DNA of 64,000 nt, taken from Distichodus sexfasciatus (taxonomy: Eukaryota; Chordata; Actinopteri; Characiformes; Distichodontidae). Below, piece after piece: positions 12,917-26,124 of the stretch. The stretch lies in the NCBI GenBank assembly GCA_032718565.1, contig JAVGVS010000001.1, forward strand, positions 7,143,162 through 7,207,161, in the 5' to 3' direction. How positions within the stretch are numbered: position 1 is the stretch's first letter; every line of letters begins with the position of its first letter. The notes under the pieces were generated by a model that worked only from the letters and a program-made list of their open reading frames with translations, was not told the origin of the DNA and searched no databases. The translations under genes and the position numbers were made by a program.

Positions 12917-13384
12917 TAGAGGTTGACCGATATCGTTTTTTTCAGGGCCAATATCAATACTGATTAGTGCTAGTTGACGGGGCCGTTAACCAATATTTGG
13001 AAGCGATATGCAAAAAAAGAGAAAATATGTCAAAATTTTGAATTTTACAAACAACAAGCTCAGCTGAAATTCTCCTTTTCACATCCTCTGAGCTTCACGC
13101 TGCACTCGTGTGTTGTGTGAGTGACAACAAGACCTCAGAGTTGACTGGCTACTGTTCATGTGACATATAGCCAATCAGAGACTGTTGTGGGCGGGACATT
13201 AAGTGAAGCAACGAGTCGAGGGCAAACAGCACAGAGAGAAGAGACGGCAGTGGAGCCACAGTAGCCCACCCTGTAATTACTCAATATCGGTGACGGTCAA
13301 AATTACACACTGATAACAATAATCAACAAAATGCCTAATGTCGTCGCCTGATAATCTGGCCTGCCCATAATCGGTCGACCCTTA
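12917..13384. mobile_element. Non-autonomous hAT-like DNA transposon (468 bp)
   Basis: Terminal inverted repeats are TAGAGGTTGACCGATATCG at the left and, as reverse complement of the right end, TAAGGGTCGACCGATTATG. The element is flanked by near-identical 8-bp copies, CTCTATAC (12909-12916) and CACTATAC (13385-13392), 7 of 8 matching, the target-duplication length of hAT elements. The interior has no transposase ORF. This GACCGATATCGG family is common in fish genomes. Confidence 0.82.
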
Positions 13385-15204
13385 CACTATACAAATAAAA
13401 ATGAATTAAATAACCAGCTCAATAACCAATTTAAACCAGCATTAAGCCAGCAATAATCAACAAAGGTCATCATTAACCATTCAATCTATGCTGGTCTTCA
13501 TTAGTAGTGGTAGAGTGGTATTCCACTAACCCAGAAACACACAAAAGCGTCTGAATGGATAACACACGGCTCTCTTGGGTACGTCTGGCTGTCTCCAGTA
13601 GACCCGTGACGACTATTACACACTGTCCAACACTCACAGCTCTTCACATGCCACCTACTTCTGAGCATCAGAAGTGCCGTCATGTACCGGTCTTGGCCGT
13701 GAGCAAAGCAAGAAAGCAGGAGGCCGTGTGATATATGAGAAATCAGGTTTATGTTAACCTCCTGCTCCTGGGAGACTCCACTGCCCCCTCCACCTCAGCA
13801 ACAGCCACTGCAGAACGAGAGGCTGACAAAAAAATCCGAGGCCGAGTTCTAGGAAATCAAATGTGACGCAGCATTTCCCCGGCAAATCTGCAAATGCCGA
13901 GTCCCAAATGAGATAAACATGTGGGGCTCATAGAAAGAAGACATTTCAGCACAAATTTCAGTAAATAACAAACGTGAAGGCAGATTTATTTGGTGCTCGG
14001 CTTCGACCGTATTCTAAGAGTCATCTCATGAGGTGCCGACTGTTTGCAAAATCCCAGAGTATTTACACGTGAAGGAATACACTGCACCAAAATCAAATAA
14101 ATAGCCCCGAGCACTAAACAAGGAGACACTTCGTTTACACTCACGAGGCCACAGGAGTTACCGGTCATGGAAAGTGAGGCGCTTCGCCTCAATCATGCTA
14201 GAGTGCTTGTCCTGGACAGCTCTTTAATGGAAGCCTGAGAGGCAATCATTCCTGCTGACGTCTACCTCTCATCTCTCACCGCCTTTTCTATGTACTGTAG
14301 TGATAGGCTATGAATGACATTAACCAGAAGCCGGCCTCCGCTTCCTCTACATCACACAAACGTGTCAGCTGGGCCGGGGATCCCTGTCTTAGCGCTGTGC
14401 AATGATACATAAGCGAATGTGTGTCTAACAGGTCACGGCAGACAGGAAGTACTTCAGTCTCCTTTCGTGGCATTGCGTATATATGTAAATGAGTATTGGT
14501 GTGTGTAAATGTGCATGTGTAAGGGGTGAGAGTGTGAGAGGGAGTGTGAGAGAGGTTGGTTGCTGTTATTGATTGCACATGTGCTGCGAGGAGACAGTGG
14601 CGCTGACTCCCAGGCTAACAGGCGGGGGGAGGGAGAGAGGCGGCGGTGGAGAGCAACAGAGGTGATTTCTCATCCAGGCCTTTCCCAGCACACTCTACAT
14701 ACACACTCGGTCTTAATACGGACACACAGACGCTCCCCCAAGAGCAGCGCTTAATCAGGATATGACAGATGATCTTATTATTTTGTCGATCTTTGTTGTC
14801 TCGAAGGTGCTTGATGGTGGGGCGGGGAAAGACCACCAGCACTCTGAGGAGGGAATAGCACACTGGGTTTTGTTGTACTCATTGTGTTTCAGTGTACACC
14901 ATCAGTAGGGTGAGTGGTCACATTATATATACATATGGGAAATTACTGTACAATTATTGTACATCTAGGCGTAGGCCTATATAGATTTTTTAATGGTTCA
15001 TTATGTTCCTTTGCTGGTTACTGCAGGTTTGGCGCTGATGAAGCAGATCAAGAGTTCAAAACACAGCCTCAAGATTTTTTATTTTTGATAAAGACAGTTA
15101 TACAAGTACAACATACTATGTTAGTGACATACGGACTGCAAGCAAATGTAAATAGAGGTTAATACATTGATTAAATGAAAAAAGAAATTTAAGTCTAAGT
15201 TTAA

Positions 15205-15825
15205 AGGTCCCATATTATGAAAAAATCACTTTTTCTGTTCTTAAGACATCTATTTGGGTCTGTACTGCCTCTACACACACTGTAAGTTTGATTGAAAAAT
15301 TGTGTTAGTATTAATGTACTAATTTATGTCAGAAATCGTGTGCTTAAACAAGCCGTTAGATTTCTCCCCTAACTCTATGTCACATTAGGGGACATTTAAA
15401 TAACTCCATCCTTCTATCTGAGAAGCTCCGCCCACCAGGTAGAACTGCTAGCGCTTCCTGATCCGCCATGTTTTCTTGCAAGTGCCAGTGTAGGAATCAC
15501 AGTGAAGAAGTCTACCGGCGGAGTGTTGTGTTGAACATGTATGGCTGTATGGATGGTCTGTTAGCAGCAACTATGTGGATTATTGTCACATGAGGCAAAC
15601 CCTCGCCGTGCTGTCTACACCACAGTTCCGGGCTGCAGCGGGTAGTTTGCTTTTAGGAATATTAATGAGAAGCAGCCTGTTCTGAAAGGAAGTGACACAT
15701 AGGGGTAAAAAGCAGACAAAAATGCCTAATCTGAGAGGTAGTTTCAGCAAACTATTTCAGAGACATATTTAGTGGAGCCCATAGACCTATTTTAACTTGT
15801 TGAAATTTTTTAAAATATGGAACCT
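15205..15825. mobile_element. TTAA-flanked non-autonomous DNA transposon (621 bp)
   Basis: The ends are inverted repeats, AGGTCCCATATTAT at the left and AGGTTCCATATTTT as the reverse complement of the right end. Both ends are bordered by TTAA (15201-15204 and 15826-15829), the target site of piggyBac-type transposition. The interior carries no transposase. The AAAGGTCCCATATTATG opening is a familiar teleost repeat start. A piggyBac-related MITE is the best guess. Confidence 0.7.
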
Positions 15826-17503
15826 TTAAGAATTCTAAGTAACCAAACATATATTAAAATAGAAATTCAATAGCTTGGCCAAATTACTTACTGGTACCAA
15901 AACCTAATCTGAGGAGGCGTATAACTCACTTTAAGATAATAAATGTGTCTATATAGATTCAATTTCACCGACTGACGTCTGAAAGCAGTTTGTCAATATG
16001 TTTCAGGCCTTTTGTGTTGGACATAATAAAATTTCCAAATTCTGAATGTACCAGATGCACATTTGACATAACCCTTAAAAGCATGTTAAAAAAAGACTGA
16101 ACACCATCCACTATTATCAGCAAACTGCTGATGTGACAAGAGACAACTCCCGGCAGATTGCTGCTGCACATCCCCAAATCAATCGATACCAGTACGTTGC
16201 GGACATGGCAGAAAGTGCCAGGCGTATTCATTTACTGTTAACGTTCTTACAGTAGCTTGCAATAAGTGAGAGGCTGCATGGAACAAATGCATTCATTCAG
16301 CAGCTCCTGTTCAGACTAATTGCCTGTGAAACTGAATCCGAGTGTCTCTCTCAGAGGAGAGGCAGCCCTGTAGACACTCCACCTTGGGGAACAAAGGCCA
16401 GGTCAGGATCCCACTCCAAGTGCTGCCCACAGAGAGCAACTGTCTGCCATATAATACAGCAGGTGACGCAAAAGAGGTTTCTTCCTGCAAGATGGTTTCA
16501 GCTCGACAAGGCACAAAATGAGAAATCAAGGCATTCATTTGATAAATCAATATGTTCCAGTCACAAAATACCTTCATCTATAATTAAAGTGTCAACTGAT
16601 TGTCTCCTTCACTGTAGGGGAGGATTCTGGGCAGATATTTTGGGCCTCGCTATTTGGAGAGGTGAGAAAAGCTAAAAGAGTATATAAAAGTGCACACACA
16701 CCCCTCCTAATTTTGCAAGGTGAAACCACTTTTAGAGGATATTTATGAAAAGTAGCTGAAAGTGAAGGTCACAGTTACAGACTGTGGTGTGCCTGACTGT
16801 GGGTTAGCGTAATGGAGGAAAAGCCTCAAACCCAATTAAAGCGCATGCATGGGTTTCATCTCCACTCTTAATCACATCACAACCGGCACTAACACCTCCA
16901 GAGCTCTCTGCTCCAACGACCTCTGACCCTGATCAATGACTGGCTGGCTAATAGAACATTCACTCAGTTTTTTTAAAGCAGATTTGAATTTCACATCAAA
17001 TTGGCTTTGAGCTTCAAGATTTTTGAACTGAACTCCACTGAAACTTTTTGGACTAAATCACAAAGTTCCACTGGTTCTTGAGAAAATAAGTAGACATCTT
17101 GTAAACATGCGAACAAGCCAAGAGGGATTCACATTGGTAAACAAACTGAGAAACTCACACACACACAGACACAAACAAGAGAAACACAAGCCGGAAAAAA
17201 ATGTGCTTTCTAAAATCGTAATCAGTCACGAACTCATGCACCCCTATGCACACACACACATTAATCACAGATCCAAATGCTTAGGCTTGCGTTCACATGA
17301 GCTATCTCCCACTCAGTGGTCCATTTGTAACCGCGGGCACTTAGGAGAGCCCAGCTGTAGCGCAGAGAGAGGGCTGAAATGTGATCAGAGCTCCTCAGCG
17401 AGCGTCTGTTTGTCCTGGAGCCTGTACAATGGCGCTCTCAGAGGAGAATGAGGCTACCTCACCCTGAATCAATACGCCCTGCCTTGTAAACAACTCCAAT
17501 GAC

Positions 17504-17530
17504 ACCCCCCCATCCCCCCCACGCCCCCCC
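17504..17530 (-). other. G-quadruplex-capable tract (sense strand)
   Basis: The plus strand carries three runs of 7 or 8 C separated by 2 or 3 bases, so the epha3 sense strand has three long G runs that satisfy a four-tract G3+ motif when one run is split. Confidence 0.5.
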
Positions 17531-20500
17531 GTGACAGGGTCCATTTTGGATGGAAAACTTCTCCCCCCGCTAAGAACACAATCGCTGTGCTTTAAAAACC
17601 CTTAAAGTTCCTAAATCATATTATCTTCTATATGTGGGCTCTGTTCTTGAACTAAAAAAAACCCCGGAAAAGTTGGAATAATACCCCTTACATGACTGGA
17701 CTCGGAGGGAGGCGCAAAGAAACTGAAGACTCTCGGTTGGAGAGCGCACTGGAGAGCGAGAGTGGAGCTCTCCATCAGTTCTTGTATGATGAAAGGCGAG
17801 GTCAGCGAGGTTTCGCTCAGCTGCAGCCTTGCCAGCAGTAAACAGAGCGAGCCGACCAGTGTGTTCACTAAACAAATGGTTTCCTGGTTCCAGAAAGAGG
17901 CTCCCTCCACTTCTATTCCACAAGGTCAGGGGGACTTTCACCCCCTCCTCCCCTGTCCTCTCTCCTCTTTCCATTTTCCCTCTCTGCTCCTTGCTTTTCC
18001 TCCTGCAGGACAGTCATGCTTCAGCATTAGGAATGGCAGGCAGAGCCGTGAGCAGCCGTGGGTCCCTGCAGTGCTGGAGATGGATATTAGCATTGTAATC
18101 TGCGCCATGCTTCAGGGGCTGTTTACAGCTCCAAACACGTGTTTCCACACGGCTTTCTCCCGCCCGGTACAATGCCACTACTGTGCTCGCACCTTTTTTC
18201 GAGCTGCTCATCGAACGCCTATTCTCATTCAAATCAGGGCCGGATCAGATCGCTTAATTAGGCCGTCCAGGACACGTCGTGCCAATTTTCCAGAGCGAAG
18301 CTCCAAATGTGAAGAGGCTCTTTCAGGCCCCTTTTTGAAATGAATGAGCTTCCACTCCAGCGCCATTACCTTGCAGTTACCGGCACAAACACCAATCTGG
18401 CCTGAAGAGGCTCGTATGAATTAGCAGTGCCGAAAGCAGCCCGTTACGACAGCTCCCTCATTCATCTGCTGGCACGCCAACAGAGCGCATGTGTAATATG
18501 GTTTTGGGTGTTTAGTTTGATTAGCTTTGGCAGCGGTGAATGCTCTGCATCAAGGGCGACAATAAACATTTTGATCCACCAACAAGGCGTCAGTGGGATG
18601 TGGGGCACCGGCGATGGATCCAAATGTTACTGATGAGTCTGAACGTCTCTTCTGTGATCGCTTACAAACGCCCTCCGTCACTAATGAATAACTAAGCGGC
18701 CATACTGTTCGGAATGAGCAACATTGGCGCCATTTTAATACAATTATCACACGCAAGTGACTGTATCCCTTGAACTATTTGCCTTTAAAGATCCCTGTAA
18801 ATGAATTGCAGGCCTTTGTGGTCTGTCCTGCTTAGTAAATCTGTCAAAGTGAGACATAATATTGTGCCTGCGCCCTAATTAAGATTCAGTAATAACACAG
18901 TCTGGAAGAGTGCCTCAGACAATGCAAAAAGCATATTTCATAATTAGAGATGCAGCTTGAGAGATTTAAAAGTAGTGCACAGAAATCGGGAGGAGAAGCT
19001 ATACGTAGCTCTGAAGTAAAGCTCTGTTACGCTTTCCTGCAATTAAAGTAATATTGAACTCCCATTAACCAGCAGGCTCATATTCCCATGGGCAAGAATG
19101 TTCCAAAGGCCAAAAATGATGATGCAGAAGGGCGTCCATACTAATCAAGACTCTTTGGCATCTGCCTTCCAAATTTGTTAGCATTAGCTTTTAGCATCTA
19201 TGGAGTTAGTGTCCCTCTGTTCTGTGACCGGTGATTCCCTCCTCTCTATTTCTCTTTATATACTTTGACATCTCACTTCCCATTTATGTACTGTCTCAGC
19301 AGCCGATGGCCTTGCCACAGGATAGACAGACACACACACACGAATACACACTCACATTCACATCCTGCTATTTTCGGGAGAGACTTCCACTTCCATATTG
19401 GTTTCTTCATGATGACCGGATGACCTACAAAAACCTGACTGATCTTTTATGGCCGCAATCCAGTCCTAACATCCACCTAAAAACTTTATCTTCCAAACAC
19501 ACACAGACACCCCCCCCCAAGTCTGTTTTGCCATAGCCCTTAATGTAGTTTCACAAATACAGAAAACCAAAAAATAATTCGAATGCTAATTAAACCCTGT
19601 TTAAATAACACACATTATAACCTGAAGAGTATATAAAGAAATCTGCTGTCTGTAACTGTGATGACTATGTAAGTACAGACAATGTTGCTGGCTGCTGGTG
19701 AAGGTGTAAGTCACCCTCATCACAACATGATATTATATTGAGGCAACGCCCAATAACTCAATGCCTGTCGATATCACAAAGTTTGCTATGGTATGATTTC
19801 AATTTGATTCAATTCAGGAGGCAGTCATCGATATGAGACAAAATCATAATCACTTGCATTAAAATCACAAAAAGCAAATAAACTATCATTTGATATTTCT
19901 ATTCCTATTTATTAGAAATAGACTCCTGTTCAATGTAAATTACATTACAATATGTGTGATGTCTGCTTGATGTTTTCATTTTGGTCTGATTTTATGGGCT
20001 TGTTGATCACTAAATTCAGGTTTACAGTGCTGCAGCTACACTGTATATCTCCCCAGAAGTGGCCCAAAAGGCTTAAAGGTCACTAAGAGCTTGGATGTTT
20101 GGGAATGGGCCAAACCTGCACACAGTTACCAAGGCTTAGCTTGCCTTCAGTGCCATTGTCAGCAGTTAAGGTCAAGACGGTATGCTGTGTGTGTGTGTGT
20201 GTAAAGCTTAGCACTGTGTTCACAGCTGGCTGTGTGTGTACGGACTATAAACTAACTGGGGGGGAAGCAGCTGGACGTCCGGCTGGCAAACTGCACTTGG
20301 CAGCACGTGTGTACATGCCGGAACCATCAGAACGGGACCCACACGCAGACAGACGAACAAGCGCAGAAACAATAGACAGAGAGACACACATATGCAAGTA
20401 CATGAGTGAACACACACACTCACACACGGCTTATGATGGAAAAATAAAGAGTCCTACAACCGTTTTCTCCCCAAGCTGCCGGATGTGACTGGGTCAATCA

Positions 20501-23500
20501 GTAATTTTAGGACACCATTTCACTGAAATCCCTCGACACGTCTCAATAAGCCAGCATGATGCCTGCAGCAAATTGAGCAGATGAGGGGTGGTGGTGTTGG
20601 GGGGGGGGTTGCAGAGCTGGGGGGGAGAAGGCAAAGAAAGAGAGAAAGTAGCTTTGAAACAACTAAGCCTATTAGCATAATTTTCAAAGCCTCTTGGAAT
20701 GTGGATCCCCCTGCCTGGTCCGCTTCTCCTCCTCCTCCTCGCCTCTATTGTACAGCATGTACAGCTCTCAGACAGAAGGGAGCACAATAGGAGCCCTGCA
20801 TTGGCCACCACCTAATCCTCTATTGTGGCAGCTTTATAGCCGCTCCTTTTTCTGCGCTGCTCAGGTCCCTCCATTCCTCTGGAGGTGCCGGACCACACGG
20901 AATCGGCTGCCACCGATAAATCTCTCCCGCGGACAAAGGGAGATCAGGGTCAGCCAAGGGTTCAGGGATTGTATCGGCCACTTTTAATGTACGCCGACTG
21001 TCAGCCGTGGCCGTGACTGATAACGGAGGTATTATTTTCAGCGAGGAGCCTTACCCAAACACCGACCATAAAACTTCCTATTCGAATCCAAACGACCCGC
21101 TTCTGGCTATTGTGGCGCTGCCTGTGTCGAGTCCAACAAGATAACCAGGCCCAATGCGGCCGTGTGCAGGGGACGGATCCATCAGCGTGTGAATTAATGC
21201 CTATCTCTCCCTCTATTGTGTCCTTACGCAGGAACAATGGGTGCCAACAGCAACGGGAGGTACGCCATATGTCCATTACCACAATGATGAGGGAACATAA
21301 AAATTCAGGCAGCAGATTTCTAGCTCTGTCTCCATTGCCCATCCACAACTCTCTCCGGGGTAAGGCGTAAAGGAGGGGAAAAAAAGAGGGGATGATGAAA
21401 GACGGCTGAAAATGCAGAGGGGAAGAAGTAATTATTCAAATTCTTTATGCCTCACTCAGCTCCACGCATTTTATAAGTGGATGTATGCATGTGAGATGAG
21501 CGTCTGTGTGGATATGTGCAAGAGTGTGTGACTGTGTGTGTGTGTGTGGTAGAGAGCAGAGGAAAAAGCACCCTGAACAAAGGCCTGCCTGAATGACCGG
21601 TGCTGGAGAGTTGGACGTGTCCTCCTTTCAGTGCTGAAATAGGTCAGCTAGAATACTCCACAGAAACAACACGAGTCCTCACTGAGGATGGCCCACTTCC
21701 CCCCAGTCCCGGCACCTCCCCACTCATCTCCTCACACTTCACAACATCATCACTGTCATACACACACATATATATGAAATACACCCTCTCCCTCCTTTCC
21801 ATTAAGTTGGGAAATATTTTGATAACAGAATATTTTCAGCAAATACATGGGGAAGAAGTTCTCAGAAAAAACAGAAGATTAATTTCTGCAAAATTTACCT
21901 GGCCCCAAAATACGCACACAGCTTTCTAATCTATCTATATCTAAAATAATCTAAAATACTTTCTGCTGTACCTCTCTATTTCATAGTTTCAGAAGTACCC
22001 ATGCTGTTGTTAGTCGTCATACAAATTTCTCCCAGGAAAATATACTTCCCACAACACACACACACACACAATCATGCAAATACACAATGAATAATGTACT
22101 AAAGCTTCCGCATCAATACTGAACTCTATTTAGACATGTGTTGCTAAACGTCTTCACACCGTTCACCAATTTTTCACCCTTTTGACTTTGATGAATACAT
22201 GCTTTTTTGGAGGGTGACAAGAAATAAAATTTCCATGATTTATTTGTACAGCTGAATCCTTACTTGGACAATGTGGGTCCAGTAAAACTATCGAGAGAAT
22301 TACAGCTATGCACCACAAGGGGATACAAAGCTGCATTTAAGAACCTGCAGAAATTTCCAGGATCTAATTTCGAAACCACGACTTTTCATTGCAACCATAT
22401 GGCCTGTCCCCGAGGTCACCTTGTTCCTCCCTTCTCACCTGAAGCGGTTCTGTTTCAGTCCAGCAGGTATTCAAATCCAATCTCCCCACTACAGATGTGA
22501 GAGAAATGATTATCATCACTCCACTTACCCCGTCATTTATTTGCAAGAAAGGCCAGTAACACCTCCAGATGGAAGCAACCCTCACCGAGTGACAAAGCCA
22601 TCAGTGGGAACCATTATATTAATAATTAGAGACGATCCCTACGCTTGTTTGTTCGTTGTACACGACATGTGTTTACTCCGTTCAGCAGCACGCTGGCATC
22701 TAGTCTCATATGTCGTCATGACAGTTCATGCCTTGGCCCTAATGAAGCCGTAAACACGCAGGGCCTCGGCAGGAGCAACGCGAGCCTGCCGGCTGCTGCT
22801 GTTGGCGAATAAAACAGCCCAGGAAAAGATCAGCTTGGTCAGCGATTAGCAGCTCGGTAGCAGGGTCAGTGAGTCGAGCTGCGTCCTCGCCATTACAGGG
22901 GCCGAGCAAGAGCGAGGTGCTATTTAGATTCCTCCGGCAGGTGCCCCCCGCGCCAGCCTGGGCAGAAGGCCCCGCAAATCAATCTTTCATGTCGGGCCAC
23001 TCGGCAGGGTGTCCACACATTTGTTAAGGCCCGCCAGCCCAGCCGGGCCCCATTCGTCTCCGTTCAGGAAAGGGGGAGCCACCCCAGGAGGGGGGTATGG
23101 TGGGGGAGGAGGGTTCGGGTGGATAGAAAAAGCCGCCTCACTCGGGGACTGCGAGGAGAGAGGGCCCTGGCGCTATAAATCAGCGGCCCTGAGCGCAGAG
23201 GCTGTCAGGGCCGTGGAAGACACGGCACCGCAGGTGATCCCCAGATGCCCGGGCAGGGCAGCAGCACTGCACATCAAGAGTTTCGTGTTACCTACACTGT
23301 GAAGCCTAAATGACAGAATTAAGTTAACATTACTTAATGCTTTAAAAAATTGAGATCACTCATTCTCATGAATTGAATTCCTGAAGTAATAGCATAATTT
23401 TAAATGTACATCATTTCATGCACATGCAATATATCATTTATTTGCACTGACTCACTTTAAAAATAAGTCTATAAAAATATACATATACTGTACATTTTAC

Positions 23501-26103
23501 CATGCATTACACCACCGCTACAATTCACATCTGAGCTAGCTCATACAGATTAACTGCGTGTTCTCATGCATTCGCTAATCATTTGGAGTTCTTTACAACA
23601 GATTAAACATACACATGTCTTATTTTACAGTTTAAGACAACACAAAATAGGTAAACCAACACTTGGTGGTTCAACTGCAGCCGCTGGCGTGGAAGGAATG
23701 GAGATATTAGGAACCGCGTCGGACTTAGCATATGACAGACTCTCTTAGGGAACTTGCCCAGACTAGCAGTTAGGCAACGGATGCAGGTGGGCAGTAGATC
23801 TGGGCAGAGCGAAGCTAAACTTAGCCTCTCCACGTATGCAGGCTACGTTTTAGTCCCACCCTACTTAGACCTACCGTGAAATGCTGTGAAAAACTGTTAA
23901 ACCGTATGACTCCACAATGTAGTAAAACTGACCTCAGGGGTTTTCCGCATCTTTTCAGACACACCTTTCTGACATATTTCACATGTTACCAAACCAAGCA
24001 CAGTTTTCACCTTACTGGGTCTTAACAATTATTTCAGTTAGTAAACTTAAATGATTTAATGCACTATGTTTCCTCTCAGGCTTTACTGTTTAACCCAGTA
24101 GCAGCTGCTGAGACTATCTCTCCTTTCCTACCTGTGCTCACACAAATATCTATACACATCAATTACAAACGAGCACAACACACCAAGCTTTCCCTGTTTG
24201 TTAACTCTGTTACGTAAAACACCCTGCTACCGGCGTTCTGTGTTTTCTGATGACACAGCAAGAGAGGGCGAATTGGTGAGAGGAGAATAAAGCTTTTATG
24301 AAAAACACAAGTGCGGCACAACATCCTCGGGACACGGGCGAGATGAAAAGTGAATGCGGGTGGCTTTTTTTTTTGCTTCCTCTCCATGCAGATAATAACG
24401 CTCTGAAAAACCGACGGCATATCATGGGAGCAGGCAGGAACAGACAGAGCGAGCTCCTCTGGGTCTCTCCTTAGATATCCTGAATACAGCAAGAGAGGGA
24501 ACGTTGAGGAGGGCCTGACATTTTACACAAAACCCCCCAGTCGCTCCTGTCCTCTTAGAGGGAGTGTGGCAATTATCACCGTGTTTTGCAGCAGTCAGGG
24601 GGGCAATTACCTCAGGGGAAGGTCAGAGGCGCTGTTCCACTCCAGCAGCTCACCGTGGGATCGATCGCTCACCTGGGCCTCAGCGATACGCTTGGCCTCA
24701 CCTGAAACTGTCCTCTCCGAGACACGCCGGGACCCAGATGCTTGGCCCCTTACAGACAGTTCTGAAGCTTTAACAGAACCTAACAGGGTCTGGCTGGAAA
24801 AAGGCTCATAATTATATATCCAGGTTGGGGACCAGACAGAGGAAAGCAGTGTCAAGGCCCATTTTGTCAATGGGTGAGAAAAACTGAAAAAAAGTCTCCA
24901 GGAGAACAAATAGAGTGTGACAAGGCGTGCGCTTAAAATGAACCTTTGAAGGTGGATATTCACATATTGCTTTAAGCTTTAAGCTCTCAGTCAAAACAGA
25001 AAAAACACCCACTACATGATTTTCAGTTAGCTTTAGGCTGCATCGAACGTGAGTTTCTCACTCACTACTGTCTCACTTGAATATCTAAATAGGCTACAGT
25101 TTAGAATAGATGCTTAGGGTTGAATTACAGGAAACTTTTCATTCCTCTCATCCTTCATTGAACAAAGAGTGTTACACGGTTTACAGAGGATTTCAGCTTA
25201 GATCCTAATAATAATCCTAATAAGAAGCTTAATCATATGCTTAACCCATCAGACAACATTAAATCCATGATACAATTTATATTTAGATTCAGGCTTCGTG
25301 ATACACCACAAAATGAAAATTTATTTTTTTTAAATTCACAGGTGTCATTGTCTGTGGACTTGAGGAAGAGAGGCTTTATTTAACAAATAATCTGAAGGGA
25401 CAGTCCAACATGGACAAGTCAACTCTATCTGTTACTCTGAGGCAGGCATGCAGACAGGCAGGTAGGCAAGCAAACACACACAGACGTCAAGAAAACAAAC
25501 AACGGACAACTACGGGATGGGTTTCCAATGTTTAAATAAAGGGAAACACCGTTGACAGCGATTAACTAATAATTACGGACAAACAGAATTTCTCGCCTCT
25601 GTACTTGAGGGATCAGGAGCATTGTTAAGACTGTCTGGTGGGTGGAGACGTGACAACAGTTTAAATTAATTAAACTCAAATATTTTTTAAAGTAATAGTT
25701 TTTATTCCTTTTAATACATTTAAACACTGACATATCAGTGTACATATACAAGATATTAAATATTAACATAAATCATTGTGCCAAATTTTACCCTGACATT
25801 TGCTACACGAGATGCAGCGAAACTGTGTCTCATGCATAACTGTCTCTCTTCTCCCCAGCTTCAACTGCTGTTTTATTGATCATATGAAAATGCGACTTCA
25901 CAAACGAAAACATGTACGAATGTATGTATGCAAACAGAATTCAGATCATCTCTCAGATTTAGAAACTGCACTGATTAACCAAAGTATCTCACTGTTATTT
26001 CACCCTTTAATGACACTCAGTTCATCTTCACTCATTCTTCAAATCTTCTGCTTCGCAGCTTATTCTGGAGGTTGATGAGAATATCTCTCCCCACCTCTCT
26101 CTT

Positions 26104-26124
26104 TCTCTCTCTCTCTCTCTCTCT
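26104..26124. repeat. CT dinucleotide microsatellite
   Basis: About 10 CT units in intron 3, within a pyrimidine-rich neighbourhood. Confidence 0.8.

Noticed and set aside
17762..18343. 193-residue plus-strand ORF
   Set aside because: No motif, signal peptide or family resemblance, and overlapping ORFs of similar length on both strands point to stop-poor GC-richer sequence rather than coding.
19700..20060. Possible degraded DNA transposon with GATATCACA and GATTCAATTC words
   Set aside because: No terminal repeats or target duplications could be identified, and word resemblance alone is too weak.
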